This document shows positions 31,392 to 38,849 of a stretch of 39,120 nt of DNA, in pieces (positions within the stretch are counted from its first letter, which is position 1; the number at the start of each line of letters is the position of its first letter). This stretch comes from a virus. The DNA lies in the IMG/VR virus record IMGVR_UViG_3300042292_001325, positions 1 to 39,120 of that record, one strand, 5' to 3'. Both the position numbers and the translations under genes were made by a program. Below the pieces are notes generated by a model. That model was given only the letters and a program-made list of their open reading frames with translations. It did no database searches and was not told where the DNA came from.

Positions 31392-31580
31392 ATGAATGAA
31401 TTATTGACAGATTTAAGAAACAAACTACAGCCGTATAGCGGGATAGAAGTTAGGAAATTGGCTAAGAAGTGCAATGTAAGTTACAAAACACTTTACATGA
31501 TAAAGGGCGGTCATAAGAACAATATCACACTTGTGACATATCAGAAAATAACAAATGGTTTAAAAAATGACAATAAGTAA
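31392..31580 (+). CDS. Cro/CI-type helix-turn-helix DNA-binding protein
   Basis: 62 residues, Cro size. The HTH is VRKLAKKCNVSYKTLYMIKG followed by GHKNNITLVTYQKITNGL, i.e. the five-helix XRE/lambda-repressor fold, with Ser/Tyr/Lys on the recognition helix. SD AAGGA ten bases before ATG. It overlaps the primase-helicase gene by 14 bases. It lies next to dyad site C, so it is the obvious candidate to bind the GTGTATTATATTACAC sites seen at four places; that binding is inferred. No second repressor or integrase is visible, so it need not have a lysogenic role. Confidence 0.8.
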   Translation: MNELLTDLRNKLQPYSGIEVRKLAKKCNVSYKTLYMIKGGHKNNITLVTYQKITNGLKNDNK

Positions 31581-34005
31581 ATGCTTTGATGACTTATCTA
31601 AAAACGGTTATTTGATTACGCCATGTGATGGGAAAGCTCCAATACGTAAGGCGTGGCAGTCAAAAACTGAAAATGATTCTTCGTGGAAAACAAAATATCC
31701 AAATAACAATACAGGTATTTTGCTTGGAAAGGAAACTTGCGCTATTGATATTGACGTATCTGACCAGCTTATCAACGATATGATTGTTGGTATGGCTACC
31801 AATTTACTAGGTGAAGCACCACTTCGCTACGGAAATAAACCGAAATGCTTATTTCTTTATCGGGTTGAAACGCCAATTTTAAAAATGTTTCTTCAATTTG
31901 ATTACGAAGAAAAAAAACAAAAAATTGAAATACTCGGTGACGGTCAACAGTTTATTGGTTTTGGTACTCATCCTGATACCAAATTACAGTATGAGTGGCT
32001 TGATGATATTTCGCCTATGACAGTTAGTGTCAATGATTTGACATCATTAGCTAAATTAACGATTGTTGGATTTTTACAGCTTGTTCAAAAGAATTTAGCA
32101 GAATTAGGCGCAACTAACTTTAAATCAAATTTTCGTGAAGAAAAAAATGAAGAAACATTTGTCACAGACGATGAGGATATTTTTTCTGATGTAGAAGTAA
32201 TGCTTACCGAGCAGGAAATTGATGAATATCGCCAAAAGTTAAATGAGATTGACCCTGATTGCGAATATGATGAATGGATTAAGCATGGCATGGCTTTACA
32301 CAGTTTGGGCGATGAGCGTTTGCTGTCTGTGTGGAATGATTGGTCAAAGAAAGGTGAAAAATACGAAAAAGGCATTTGCCAAAGGCATTGGAAAAGTTTT
32401 AGCAAAAAAGGAAATGGTAATGCGGTAACAATTGCCAGTTTGGAATATGCGGCTAAAAAAGTAAAAAGTAGCAAAATAGAAAAAACGCTTCTTGAAAAAA
32501 TTGATGAAGCCGATGTTACTTTTTTGAAAGAAACATTAGCGGATGAAATTAAAAAAACATCCGATTTATCTGAGTTTGCTTTTGAGGAAATTTGTGTCGA
32601 GTGGAAAAAGCGTTATACAAAATTAACTGGACGTAGCATAGCAATTAATATTGTTCGAGATATGTTAAAGCCATTTGAAAATGTATCTGAAGTTTCAAAG
32701 CCTAATTGGGCAAAAGGATGGGTTTGGGTAAATGAGGATTCTGTCCATTTTAATCTTGGAACATCAAAGTCTTTAACGCTGCAAAACTTTGATTTGAACT
32801 TTTGGCATTATATTGAAGAAGACGATAGTGGGCATAAAATGCAACCAACCTCGTTTTTATCAAAATTCGGAAACCTGACAATTAAAGATCGCATTATGTA
32901 TATGCCGCAACTTGGTCGTGAGTTTAAAATTGGCAATGAAGAATGCGTTAATCTTTTTTGCAAAAAGTCATTACCACCAGTTGCTGAGAATTATACTGAA
33001 GATGGTTTAGTTACTATTAAGATGGTAGAAAATCACATTCGCCATTTATGTTCTCAGCGTGAAGAAGTCATTAAAGTGTTAATGGATTGGATGGCATATA
33101 CAATTCAGAATATGGGCAAAAAGATTAATTTTGCACCATTGATTCAGGGCATTGAAGGTGATGGGAAGTCAATGCTGACGACAATTATGGCTTGTTCACT
33201 TGGTCACGCGAATATCTTTTCAGCGCAACCTACCATTTTTCATGATAATTTCAATGGGTTTGCTGAAGGTTCTTGCCTTGTTGCCATCGAGGAATTACGC
33301 ATGGTTGGACATAATAGATATGATGTTCTTGATCGCGTAAAACCATTAATCACCAACGATAATATCAGCATTAGAAAGCCATACAAAGGGCATTATATGA
33401 TTCCAAACGTCACTAACTATATGGCGTTTACCAATTATGCTGATGCACTTCCATTGAGTGATACTGATAGACGTTGGCTGATTATCTTTACTGATTGGGC
33501 AAATGTTCAGGAAATGAAAGAGATAATTGGCGTTGATGATTTAGCAAAATACTTTTATGAAATGCACGAAAGAATTGCCAAACACGCACCTGAGATTAAT
33601 AAATTTTTTAGAGAATATCCTATTTCTGAGGATTTTAATCCTAAAGCACCAGCTCCAATGACAGACGAAAAACAGACAATGGCTAAGATGGCTAGGTCGG
33701 AATTTTCAGAATTTGTTACCGATTTGATACTCCAAGGTGGTCGTGGGTTTAATCAAAATATTGTTTCTACGCGAATGCTTAAAAATGCAATTTCGGCAGA
33801 ATCATTTGATGATAATTTAGATTATAGTGACAGTAAAATTACGGGTGTTTTGATGTCAATGGGATACCGTAAATATACAAAAATGGTTAGATGGCAAAAT
33901 AATCGACATCATATTTGGATGAAAAAGACAGCTAATATTTGCGTTCAAACTGTAAAAGATATGCTTGAAAAAACATTTGATACTGAAAATGTAGACGATT
34001 TTTAG
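31567..34005 (+). CDS. Bifunctional primase-polymerase / helicase (prim-pol, PriCT, D5/DUF5906-like)
   Basis: 812 residues. The prim-pol domain (about 1-190) has AIDIDV (D61-x-D63) and GDGQQF (124-129). A PriCT-2-like segment follows at about 210-290 (ALHSLGDERLLSVWNDWSKK, then GEKYEKGICQRHWKSF). The helicase part has Walker A GIEGDGKS (528-535) and Walker B-like CLVAIEEL, then the Arg-finger region DTDRRWLIIFTDW. The layout resembles the virus/plasmid primase-helicases that start replication at iteron origins. The next 790 bases contain just such repeats. Forms a rightward operon with the HTH gene and ends before a strong terminator. Confidence 0.85.
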   Translation: MTISKCFDDLSKNGYLITPCDGKAPIRKAWQSKTENDSSWKTKYPNNNTGILLGKETCAIDIDVSDQLINDMIVGMATNLLGEAPLRYGNKPKCLFLYRVETPILKMFLQFDYEEKKQKIEILGDGQQFIGFGTHPDTKLQYEWLDDISPMTVSVNDLTSLAKLTIVGFLQLVQKNLAELGATNFKSNFREEKNEETFVTDDEDIFSDVEVMLTEQEIDEYRQKLNEIDPDCEYDEWIKHGMALHSLGDERLLSVWNDWSKKGEKYEKGICQRHWKSFSKKGNGNAVTIASLEYAAKKVKSSKIEKTLLEKIDEADVTFLKETLADEIKKTSDLSEFAFEEICVEWKKRYTKLTGRSIAINIVRDMLKPFENVSEVSKPNWAKGWVWVNEDSVHFNLGTSKSLTLQNFDLNFWHYIEEDDSGHKMQPTSFLSKFGNLTIKDRIMYMPQLGREFKIGNEECVNLFCKKSLPPVAENYTEDGLVTIKMVENHIRHLCSQREEVIKVLMDWMAYTIQNMGKKINFAPLIQGIEGDGKSMLTTIMACSLGHANIFSAQPTIFHDNFNGFAEGSCLVAIEELRMVGHNRYDVLDRVKPLITNDNISIRKPYKGHYMIPNVTNYMAFTNYADALPLSDTDRRWLIIFTDWANVQEMKEIIGVDDLAKYFYEMHERIAKHAPEINKFFREYPISEDFNPKAPAPMTDEKQTMAKMARSEFSEFVTDLILQGGRGFNQNIVSTRMLKNAISAESFDDNLDYSDSKITGVLMSMGYRKYTKMVRWQNNRHHIWMKKTANICVQTVKDMLEKTFDTENVDDF

Positions 34006-34033
34006 TTTAAAATTTAATTTTTATCCTCATTTA

Positions 34034-34066
34034 AACCTCAAAATTTTACCGTTTTGAGGTTTTTTT
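34034..34066 (+). terminator. Rho-independent terminator after the primase-helicase gene
   Basis: AACCTCAAAA (34034-34043) and TTTTGAGGTT (34052-34061) with an 8-base loop, followed by T to 34066. The stem is perfect. Confidence 0.9.
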
Positions 34067-34077
34067 GTATTTGTTAC

Positions 34078-34681
34078 TGTCACACCTTGTGTCACACCTA
34101 AAATTTTGCTGTGACACACCTACAGACCTTTGTATATAAGGCTTTTAGGATTTTTTGTCACAGCAAAACGCAATTTAAGAAAAAATGTTTTTTAATATTT
34201 GAAGTTATTTTTCAGCTAAAACAGTGTGACAAAAGCAAAAATTAAGAAAATTTTATTAGAAAAAAAGTTATGTTTTTTTGACTTTTTTACGCATTTTTTC
34301 GATAAAATTCCAAAAAATAAATTCTCCAAAATAAATTTTGCATAGCTCCAATTTTTGCTTGAAAGCCTTATTTTAGGCTATTTGTCACAGCAAAATGTAA
34401 AAAGTGTCACAGCAAAAATTTTAGGTGTGACACCCCTCTATCCCTTTATATATCTACCTTTCTATATACTTTTGTCACACTGTCACAGATAAATAAGAAA
34501 AAGTAATATAAAGTAAGAAAAAATAGAAAATAGAGTATATAAAAATACACATATACACATACATTTCGTATCACATATAAAGGCTTTTTCTCATTTCTGG
34601 TGTTCCATGTGACACTAAGTGCTTCAAAGCCACGTCACTATTGGGCTAGAAGGGTGTCACAGTATAAAATGTGGTATGACA
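34078..34681. other. Candidate replication origin: AT-rich region with TGTCACA iterons
   Basis: No gene between 34006 and 34797. TGTCACA or its complement TGTGACA occurs at least twelve times: 34078, 34090, 34110, 34156, 34225, 34383, 34405, 34426, 34473, 34481, 34608, 34655 (starts). The longest form, TGTCACAGCAAAA, is present exactly at 34156, 34383 and 34405 and inverted at 34104-34116. The spacing is irregular and both orientations occur. Between them lie long A/T runs, especially 34190-34360 and 34490-34570, that could melt easily. Position just behind the primase-helicase gene fits a self-encoded initiator. Confidence 0.6.
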
Positions 34682-34797
34682 AACCGTTAAAACTTCCTTT
34701 TTTTAAAGTTTTTTGATAAAATCTATTTGCCGTCAAAATTTCCTTAATGGCGATTTATCAATATGGCGGCATTTTTTTAACCTGACGAGTAAAAATT

Positions 34798-35235
34798 ATG
34801 TTTTCAAAATTTCCACTTGGAATTTCAGCATTACTGCTTTTGAGTTCTTCATCCGCAATGGCAGATTTCGATTTACGATACAACAAACAAATTCGTTGCC
34901 TACAAGAAAACATCTATCACGAAAGCCGAGGAGAGCCATTATCTGCGCGTAAAGCAGTCGCAGAGGTTACTTTACGAAGAAGTAATACCAAAGGATACCC
35001 TAAAGACGTTTGTGGCGTAGTGAGCCAATACAAGCAATTTTCATGGGTACGCAAAAAACATCCTGTAACCGACAAACGTTCATGGAAATTAGCCAGAATT
35101 GCAGCAGTTGAGGTTTATCGTGGTTTTACTCATCCTGTCACCAAACACGCAATATATTTCAATCACGTCAGCTACGGTAAACGTTTTCCAACGCAAACAA
35201 AACCCATCGTTATTGGCAAATTGGAATTTTACTAA
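34798..35235 (+). CDS. Exported cell-wall hydrolase, SleB/Hydrolase_2 family
   Basis: 145 residues. Residues 1-22 are a Sec-type signal peptide (basic MFSK, hydrophobic core GISALLLLSSSSA, A-M-A cleavage site before DF). The mature part has IYHESRGEP (Glu42, the conserved catalytic Glu), KAVAEVTLRRSNTKGYPKD, VCGVVSQYKQFSWV and YFNHVSYG, all typical of this family of muramidase/amidase-like hydrolases. Exported by the host Sec system, it would not need a holin. It is the first gene of the rightward block after the origin and is followed at once by another signal-peptide protein. A second lysis enzyme is at 38344. Confidence 0.9.
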   Translation: MFSKFPLGISALLLLSSSSAMADFDLRYNKQIRCLQENIYHESRGEPLSARKAVAEVTLRRSNTKGYPKDVCGVVSQYKQFSWVRKKHPVTDKRSWKLARIAAVEVYRGFTHPVTKHAIYFNHVSYGKRFPTQTKPIVIGKLEFY

Positions 35236-35486
35236 TGAAAAAATTATTGCTACTATTCATTTTTCCGTTTTGTGTTAATGCGCATGGTTCAATAACGCAA
35301 ACTAAGATTTGTAAAACTGACATGGTGGCATACAAAAATGCAATCAAACCATACCAAGCAGTAAATCTTATGCAGCAATTACCAAGTCTTTCTAAATTCA
35401 CAACGTGCAAAAGTATTGTAAAACCTGCTGTAAAACCTAAAAAACCTAACATCAAAAAATCCATAAAAACTAAGGGCAAATTATGA
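35235..35486 (+). CDS. Small exported protein, unknown function
   Basis: 83 residues. MKKLLLLFIFPFCVNAHG is a clear signal peptide with a V-N-A cleavage site. The mature part has two Cys (CKTD and TTCKS), likely a disulphide in the periplasm, and a basic tail (KPAVKPKKPNIKKSIKTKGK). Starts in the stop of the hydrolase (one-base overlap), so it may assist or inhibit it, or act in lysis as a spanin-like element, though it has no lipobox. Its last codons belong to a 37-bp direct repeat. Confidence 0.65.
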   Translation: MKKLLLLFIFPFCVNAHGSITQTKICKTDMVAYKNAIKPYQAVNLMQQLPSLSKFTTCKSIVKPAVKPKKPNIKKSIKTKGKL

Positions 35487-35487
35487 A
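35451..35487. repeat. 37-bp direct repeat, left copy
   Basis: Identical to 35832-35868 over 37 bases and not beyond. It spans the last codons of the exported-protein gene, the SD (AAGGG) and the start codon of the Gp49-like gene. Confidence 0.95.
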
Positions 35488-35854
35488 CGACAACGAAATT
35501 GAAAAAGAAATTCAAAGCAAAGGTTTAACTGCTCCACGCATTACACCTGACGACATTGAATCAAATATTTCAAGTGAATATTTTTTCAATGCAAGACAAG
35601 CCGTTAACGCTAGTGGTTTTGATTATGATATTTCAAAAGAAAATTATACGTCTTTAAATTTATTAACTTTTTGCGTATTAATTTTAAAAAATGGGTTTCT
35701 TGTAACAGGCGAATCTGCTTGCGCATCTCCCGAAAACTTTGATGCTGAAATTGGTAGGAAAATTGCACGTCAAAATGCAATTAGCAAAATTTGGACTCTG
35801 ATGGGTTACGCATTAAAAGAAAAACTTTCAAATCAAAAAATCCATAAAAACTAA
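35483..35854 (+). CDS. Gp49-like phage protein (PF13876-type)
   Basis: 123 residues. The signature is in the second half: LTFCVLILKNGFLVTGESAC, then ASPENFDAEIGRKIARQNAI, ending KIWTLMGYALKEKL; these are the hallmarks of the Gp49 family present in many phages of unknown role. The N-terminus (EKEIQSKGLTAPRITPDDIE) is helical. The whole gene is bracketed by two 37-bp direct repeats whose right copy begins in its last codons. Confidence 0.85.
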   Translation: MNDNEIEKEIQSKGLTAPRITPDDIESNISSEYFFNARQAVNASGFDYDISKENYTSLNLLTFCVLILKNGFLVTGESACASPENFDAEIGRKIARQNAISKIWTLMGYALKEKLSNQKIHKN

Positions 35855-35868
35855 GGGCAAATTATGAA
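35832..35868. repeat. 37-bp direct repeat, right copy
   Basis: Same 37 bases as at 35451. It spans the last codons of the Gp49-like gene (in another reading frame than the left copy), the SD and the first codons of the dUTPase gene. Confidence 0.95.
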
Positions 35869-36310
35869 TTTAAAAGTTTCTATCAAACCATTACGCGATG
35901 GTGTAAATCTACCTGTGCAAGCAACAAGTGGAAGTGCTGGTTATGACATTCGCGCTAATATCGATGAAGCAATTACGCTGCTTTGCGGTGAACGTAAGCT
36001 TATCCCAACAGGTTTTGCTGTTTTTATTCATGACCCGCATTACGCATTAAAACTTTTTCCAAGATCAGGATTAGGTCACAAAAATGGTGTTGTTTTAGGA
36101 AACCTTACTGGAATTGTGGATAGTGACTATCAGGGTGAAATTTTTGTATCGCTTTGGAATAGCGGCAGTGAACCGTTTACAATTAAACCTAATGATGCAA
36201 TTGCCCAAATGATTTTTGAGCGTGTCGAACATCCGACATTTATTATCGTTGATGAATTTTCAATGAATACTGAGCGCGGTGCAGGTGGTTTTGGAAGTAC
36301 GACCAAATAA
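35864..36310 (+). CDS. dut: dUTP diphosphatase
   Basis: 148 residues. All five motifs of trimeric dUTPases are intact: AGYDIRA (25-31), PRSGLGHKNG (about 66), GIVDSDYQGE (about 85), DAIAQMIFERV and, near the C-terminus, RGAGGFGST. Hydrolyses dUTP to dUMP and pyrophosphate, keeping uracil out of phage DNA. SD AAGGG in the 37-bp repeat. Begins the nucleotide/replication-associated part of the rightward block. Confidence 0.95.
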   Translation: MNLKVSIKPLRDGVNLPVQATSGSAGYDIRANIDEAITLLCGERKLIPTGFAVFIHDPHYALKLFPRSGLGHKNGVVLGNLTGIVDSDYQGEIFVSLWNSGSEPFTIKPNDAIAQMIFERVEHPTFIIVDEFSMNTERGAGGFGSTTK

Positions 36311-36335
36311 TATTTCTTGTTAACATGGATAGCTA

Positions 36336-37043
36336 ATGAATTTTGAAAAAAAGCAAAGTCGAAAAGAAAAACGAGCTTCTAAATTTGCAACTCAAGAACC
36401 TCAATCCTACGGTGCAAAAAAAGTAAAACCGATTACTGCTTTAAATAAAATTCAACAGCAATATTTAAATACTATTCGAGCAAATATCATTACGTTTGCA
36501 ATTGGCAGTGCAGGAACTGGCAAAACATATATTGCTGCTTCCTATGCTGCCCAAATGCTTGAAGAAGGTAATATCGATACTATTGTGATGACCAGACCAA
36601 ATGTTGAAGCAGGACGTGGATTTGGTTTTTTAAAGGGCGAATTAGAAGAAAAGTTTGCTCCGTATATTGAACCATTGCTCGATGTATTAAACGAAAGATT
36701 AGGTAAATCTCACACTGAATATTTAGTGAAAAGAGGTGCAATACAATTCAAACCATTGGAGTTTTTAAGAGGTAAAACTTTTTCAAACTGCCTTTACATT
36801 TTGGATGAAGCACAAAACACAACACCTTCTCAAATGAAACTATTTCTTTCAAGAATCGGTGAAGATACAAAAGTTATAATTGACGGTGATATTGAGCAAA
36901 AAGACATTAACGGTATTTGTGGTTTAGAAGATGCTGTTAACCGATTACGCAATATTGATAACATTGGAATTGTTGAATTTACAGTTGATGATGTTGTGAG
37001 ATCGGGCATTTGTAAAGAAATTTTATTGGCATATCGTAATTAA
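36336..37043 (+). CDS. phoH: PhoH-like ATPase
   Basis: 235 residues. Walker A GSAGTGKT (57-64), then MTRPNVEAGRGFGFLKGEL, the phage PhoH signature (RPxVxAGxxLGFLPG-type), Walker B YILDEAQNTTP and VIIDGDIEQKDING, and DDVVRSGICKEILLAY at the end. P-loop ATPase related to superfamily 1 helicases; phage versions are common in proteobacterial phages, with a probable role in RNA metabolism or phosphate-starvation-like control. The N-terminus (residues 1-35) is basic and disordered-looking. Confidence 0.93.
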   Translation: MNFEKKQSRKEKRASKFATQEPQSYGAKKVKPITALNKIQQQYLNTIRANIITFAIGSAGTGKTYIAASYAAQMLEEGNIDTIVMTRPNVEAGRGFGFLKGELEEKFAPYIEPLLDVLNERLGKSHTEYLVKRGAIQFKPLEFLRGKTFSNCLYILDEAQNTTPSQMKLFLSRIGEDTKVIIDGDIEQKDINGICGLEDAVNRLRNIDNIGIVEFTVDDVVRSGICKEILLAYRN

Positions 37044-37059
37044 CTATAGGGCAAAAATA

Positions 37060-37419
37060 ATGAGCAACGTAAATCATCCAGACCATTACAACCAAGGCGG
37101 AATTGAATGTATTGATGCAATTGAATCTGCTGTTCAAAACCTATCAGGCTATGAAGGCTATTTGATTGGAAATGCAATTAAATATTTATGGCGACATAAA
37201 CAAAAAGGTGGTGTTGAATCACTTGAAAAAGCCATTTGGCATATTGAAAAACAAATTGAGTTTCTTGTTGATAATGAAACTAATGATTACGATTTTGATT
37301 TTAGTATTGCTACGGATGACGATGAGGATGATGTTGATATTTCAATTGTTTCAGATAAAAGCATTCATGACATTATTGAAATTTTAGCTTCTGCTTTGCG
37401 TGACCCAAAATGCAAGTAG
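37060..37419 (+). CDS. DUF3310 protein
   Basis: 119 residues. NHPDHYNQGGIECIDAIESA, LIGNAIKYLWRHKQKGGVES and LEKAIWHIEKQI are the typical DUF3310 motifs (HPxHY...G...ECID...G N xxKYxxRHxxKGG...DLxKAxWYL). The C-terminus is a long acidic stretch (DYDFDFSIATDDDEDDVDIS). The family is widespread in phages next to nucleotide-metabolism genes and is described as a nucleotide kinase-like or regulatory protein. SD AGGG. Overlaps the next gene by 10 bases. Confidence 0.9.
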   Translation: MSNVNHPDHYNQGGIECIDAIESAVQNLSGYEGYLIGNAIKYLWRHKQKGGVESLEKAIWHIEKQIEFLVDNETNDYDFDFSIATDDDEDDVDISIVSDKSIHDIIEILASALRDPKCK

Positions 37420-37988
37420 ATATTCGCCATGAATTTGGTTATGACTTTGCTTTATTAGGAATGTCACGCAGTTATTATGATGAAGCAGATGATGAACAAA
37501 TCTGGTGGGAAACTCAGCAGGCTAAAGCCGAAAAACGAGCAAAGCTATTGTGCGTAAAAACGCCTGAGCATTCCAAGTTTTTGCGTGTCATTGACATCAA
37601 GTTGACCATCAGAGCAACAAGGGCATTTTGGCAGGAATACGCTACTTACAAAATTGGAAGCACAGAACTTTCTGCAAGCACTATGCACAAGCTTGATAAG
37701 CGTGAGCCTACTTACAATGATTTCTCAATAACTACACCAAAGATTGTTGTTGATATTTTTAAAGTGATTTGGCTTAAATATAAAAATGGCGATATGTCCT
37801 TCATGGAATTAAAAGATTCCCTGCCCGAAGGCTATCTGCAAACGCGCGATGTTTCGATTAATTACGCTACGCTTCGCAATATCATTTCCCAGCGTAAAGA
37901 CCATCGCTATTTGTACTGGCGAGATATGATTTCCCAAATTATGCAACAGATTGAACATCCTGAATTGCTAGAGGATTTGCTAAAATGA
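37410..37988 (+). CDS. Phage protein of unknown function, possibly ThyX-like fold
   Basis: 192 residues. FALLGMSRSYY near the N-terminus, CVKTPEHSKFLRVIDIKLTI then RATRAFWQEYATYKIGSTEL and SASTMHKLDKR recur in phage proteins of the same kind (S/H-x-x-F-L-R ... A-x-R-x-x-W-x-(Q/E)-F/Y-x-T-Y-K ... S-x-S-T-M-H). The layout of an Arg/His cluster before a helix recalls flavin-dependent thymidylate synthase, but the RHRxxSxNExS motif is not present, so I do not claim activity. Overlaps DUF3310 by 10 bases and the next frame by 4. Confidence 0.6.
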   Translation: MQVDIRHEFGYDFALLGMSRSYYDEADDEQIWWETQQAKAEKRAKLLCVKTPEHSKFLRVIDIKLTIRATRAFWQEYATYKIGSTELSASTMHKLDKREPTYNDFSITTPKIVVDIFKVIWLKYKNGDMSFMELKDSLPEGYLQTRDVSINYATLRNIISQRKDHRYLYWRDMISQIMQQIEHPELLEDLLK

Positions 37989-38020
37989 TAGCTACGTTTG
38001 AATTTACGATAGGGTTGAAA

Positions 38021-38194
38021 ATGCTTTGGTCAGATATTAAATTTCCACCAATCAATCTTTATAGTTTTCCAATTCAAGAAGAATTTATTCGTAGAAATGC
38101 GCAACGTGCAGTAAATTGTATTTCGTCAAAAACCAAACGCCAAATCGCTTTAAGCAATATTGGTAAATTTTATAAATCGCGTTCCAAGAATTAA
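38021..38194 (+). CDS. Small phage protein, 57 residues
   Basis: Start chosen at 38021: ATAGGG lies six bases before this ATG and MLWSDIKFPPINLYSFP is a familiar opening of short phage proteins (M-x-W-x-(D/E)-I-K-F-P-P-I-N-L-x). The frame is open back to 37985, where an ATG overlaps the upstream gene stop, which would add 12 residues (MIATFEFTIGLK). The rest is basic (RRNAQRAVNCISSKTKRQIA). Function unknown. Confidence 0.65.
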   Translation: MLWSDIKFPPINLYSFPIQEEFIRRNAQRAVNCISSKTKRQIALSNIGKFYKSRSKN

Positions 38195-38207
38195 TGTATC
38201 AACTACC

Positions 38208-38363
38208 ATGAGATTTTTTGCAAAAATTTTCAATCGATTTTTTACCAAACATGAATGTAAGATTTTTGTACCACATCCTGTAATCGGTTGCGTTGAATGT
38301 GTTGAATGCGGAACAATTGAATTCGTAATAGGAAAAATAAATTATGGCTCAAAAACATCTTGA
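38208..38363 (+). CDS. Small Cys-rich protein, 51 residues
   Basis: From the ATG at 38208: MRFFAKIFNRFFTKHECKIF, then VPHPVIGCVECVECGTIEFV. The clustered Cys (Cys17, CVECVEC) suggest zinc binding. There is no clear SD at this ATG; a TTG at 38160 extends the frame but also lacks an SD. The gene overlaps the start of the lysozyme gene by 20 bases, so it may be translated by coupling. Unknown function. Confidence 0.5.
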   Translation: MRFFAKIFNRFFTKHECKIFVPHPVIGCVECVECGTIEFVIGKINYGSKTS

Positions 38364-38793
38364 TACACTTAAAATCCATGAAGGCTTTTCTGCTGTGCCG
38401 TATAAATGCACTGCTGATAAAAACACGATTGGCTATGGCTACAACATGGATGCAAATCCTTTAAAAGTAAACGTTGACCGATTAAAGCAGAATGGTATTA
38501 CTAAAGAAGCAGCAGAACGTTTATTAATGCTTCTCTGTGAAAAGATTAAAGCAGAATTAGAAACACATTTCTCTTGGTTTGAAGCACTCGATGAAGACCG
38601 CCAATGGGTATTGATTAACATGGCGTATAACATGGGCACAGGTGGTCTTTATAAATTCAAAAATATGCTGACTGCTGTCGGTAAAGGTGAATATGATAAA
38701 GCCGCTGCTGAAATGAAAAATTCTAAATGGTATGGTCAAGTTGGAAACAGATCGGCTTATTTGAAAACTGTGATGGAAACAGCAAACGCTTAA
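38344..38793 (+). CDS. Endolysin, GH24 lysozyme family
   Basis: 149 residues. The catalytic signature E-8aa-(D/C)-5aa-T is met by Glu13 (KIHEGF), Cys22 (YKCTAD) and Thr28 (NTIGYGYN); Cys in place of Asp is known for some phage lysozymes of this type. Later motifs: VLINMAYNMGTGG, SKWYGQVGNRSAYLK (the W-x3-G-x-x-x-R-R-x-x-E region variant). It cleaves the glycan strand of peptidoglycan. No signal peptide or SAR segment at the N-terminus, so it depends on a holin, most likely from the 3591-4326 cassette. SD AGGAAA 10 bases upstream. Last gene of the rightward block, followed by a terminator. Confidence 0.93.
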   Translation: MAQKHLDTLKIHEGFSAVPYKCTADKNTIGYGYNMDANPLKVNVDRLKQNGITKEAAERLLMLLCEKIKAELETHFSWFEALDEDRQWVLINMAYNMGTGGLYKFKNMLTAVGKGEYDKAAAEMKNSKWYGQVGNRSAYLKTVMETANA

Positions 38794-38822
38794 ATGCTGA
38801 ACTTAAAATAACTTTATTTTTG

Positions 38823-38849
38823 ATAGGGCATTTATTGCCCTATTTTTTT
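38823..38849 (+). terminator. Rho-independent terminator after the lysozyme gene
   Basis: ATAGGGCA (38823-38830) and TGCCCTAT (38836-38843), 5-base loop, T-run to 38849. Confidence 0.9.

Noticed and set aside
31342-31580. Lysogeny switch (CI/Cro with integrase)
   Set aside because: Only one Cro-sized HTH protein is found and no integrase, excisionase or att site is visible in the window.
38160-38207. TTG start for the Cys-rich protein
   Set aside because: No SD, and it would overlap the end of the previous gene in a poor context; the ATG at 38208 is preferred, with limited confidence.
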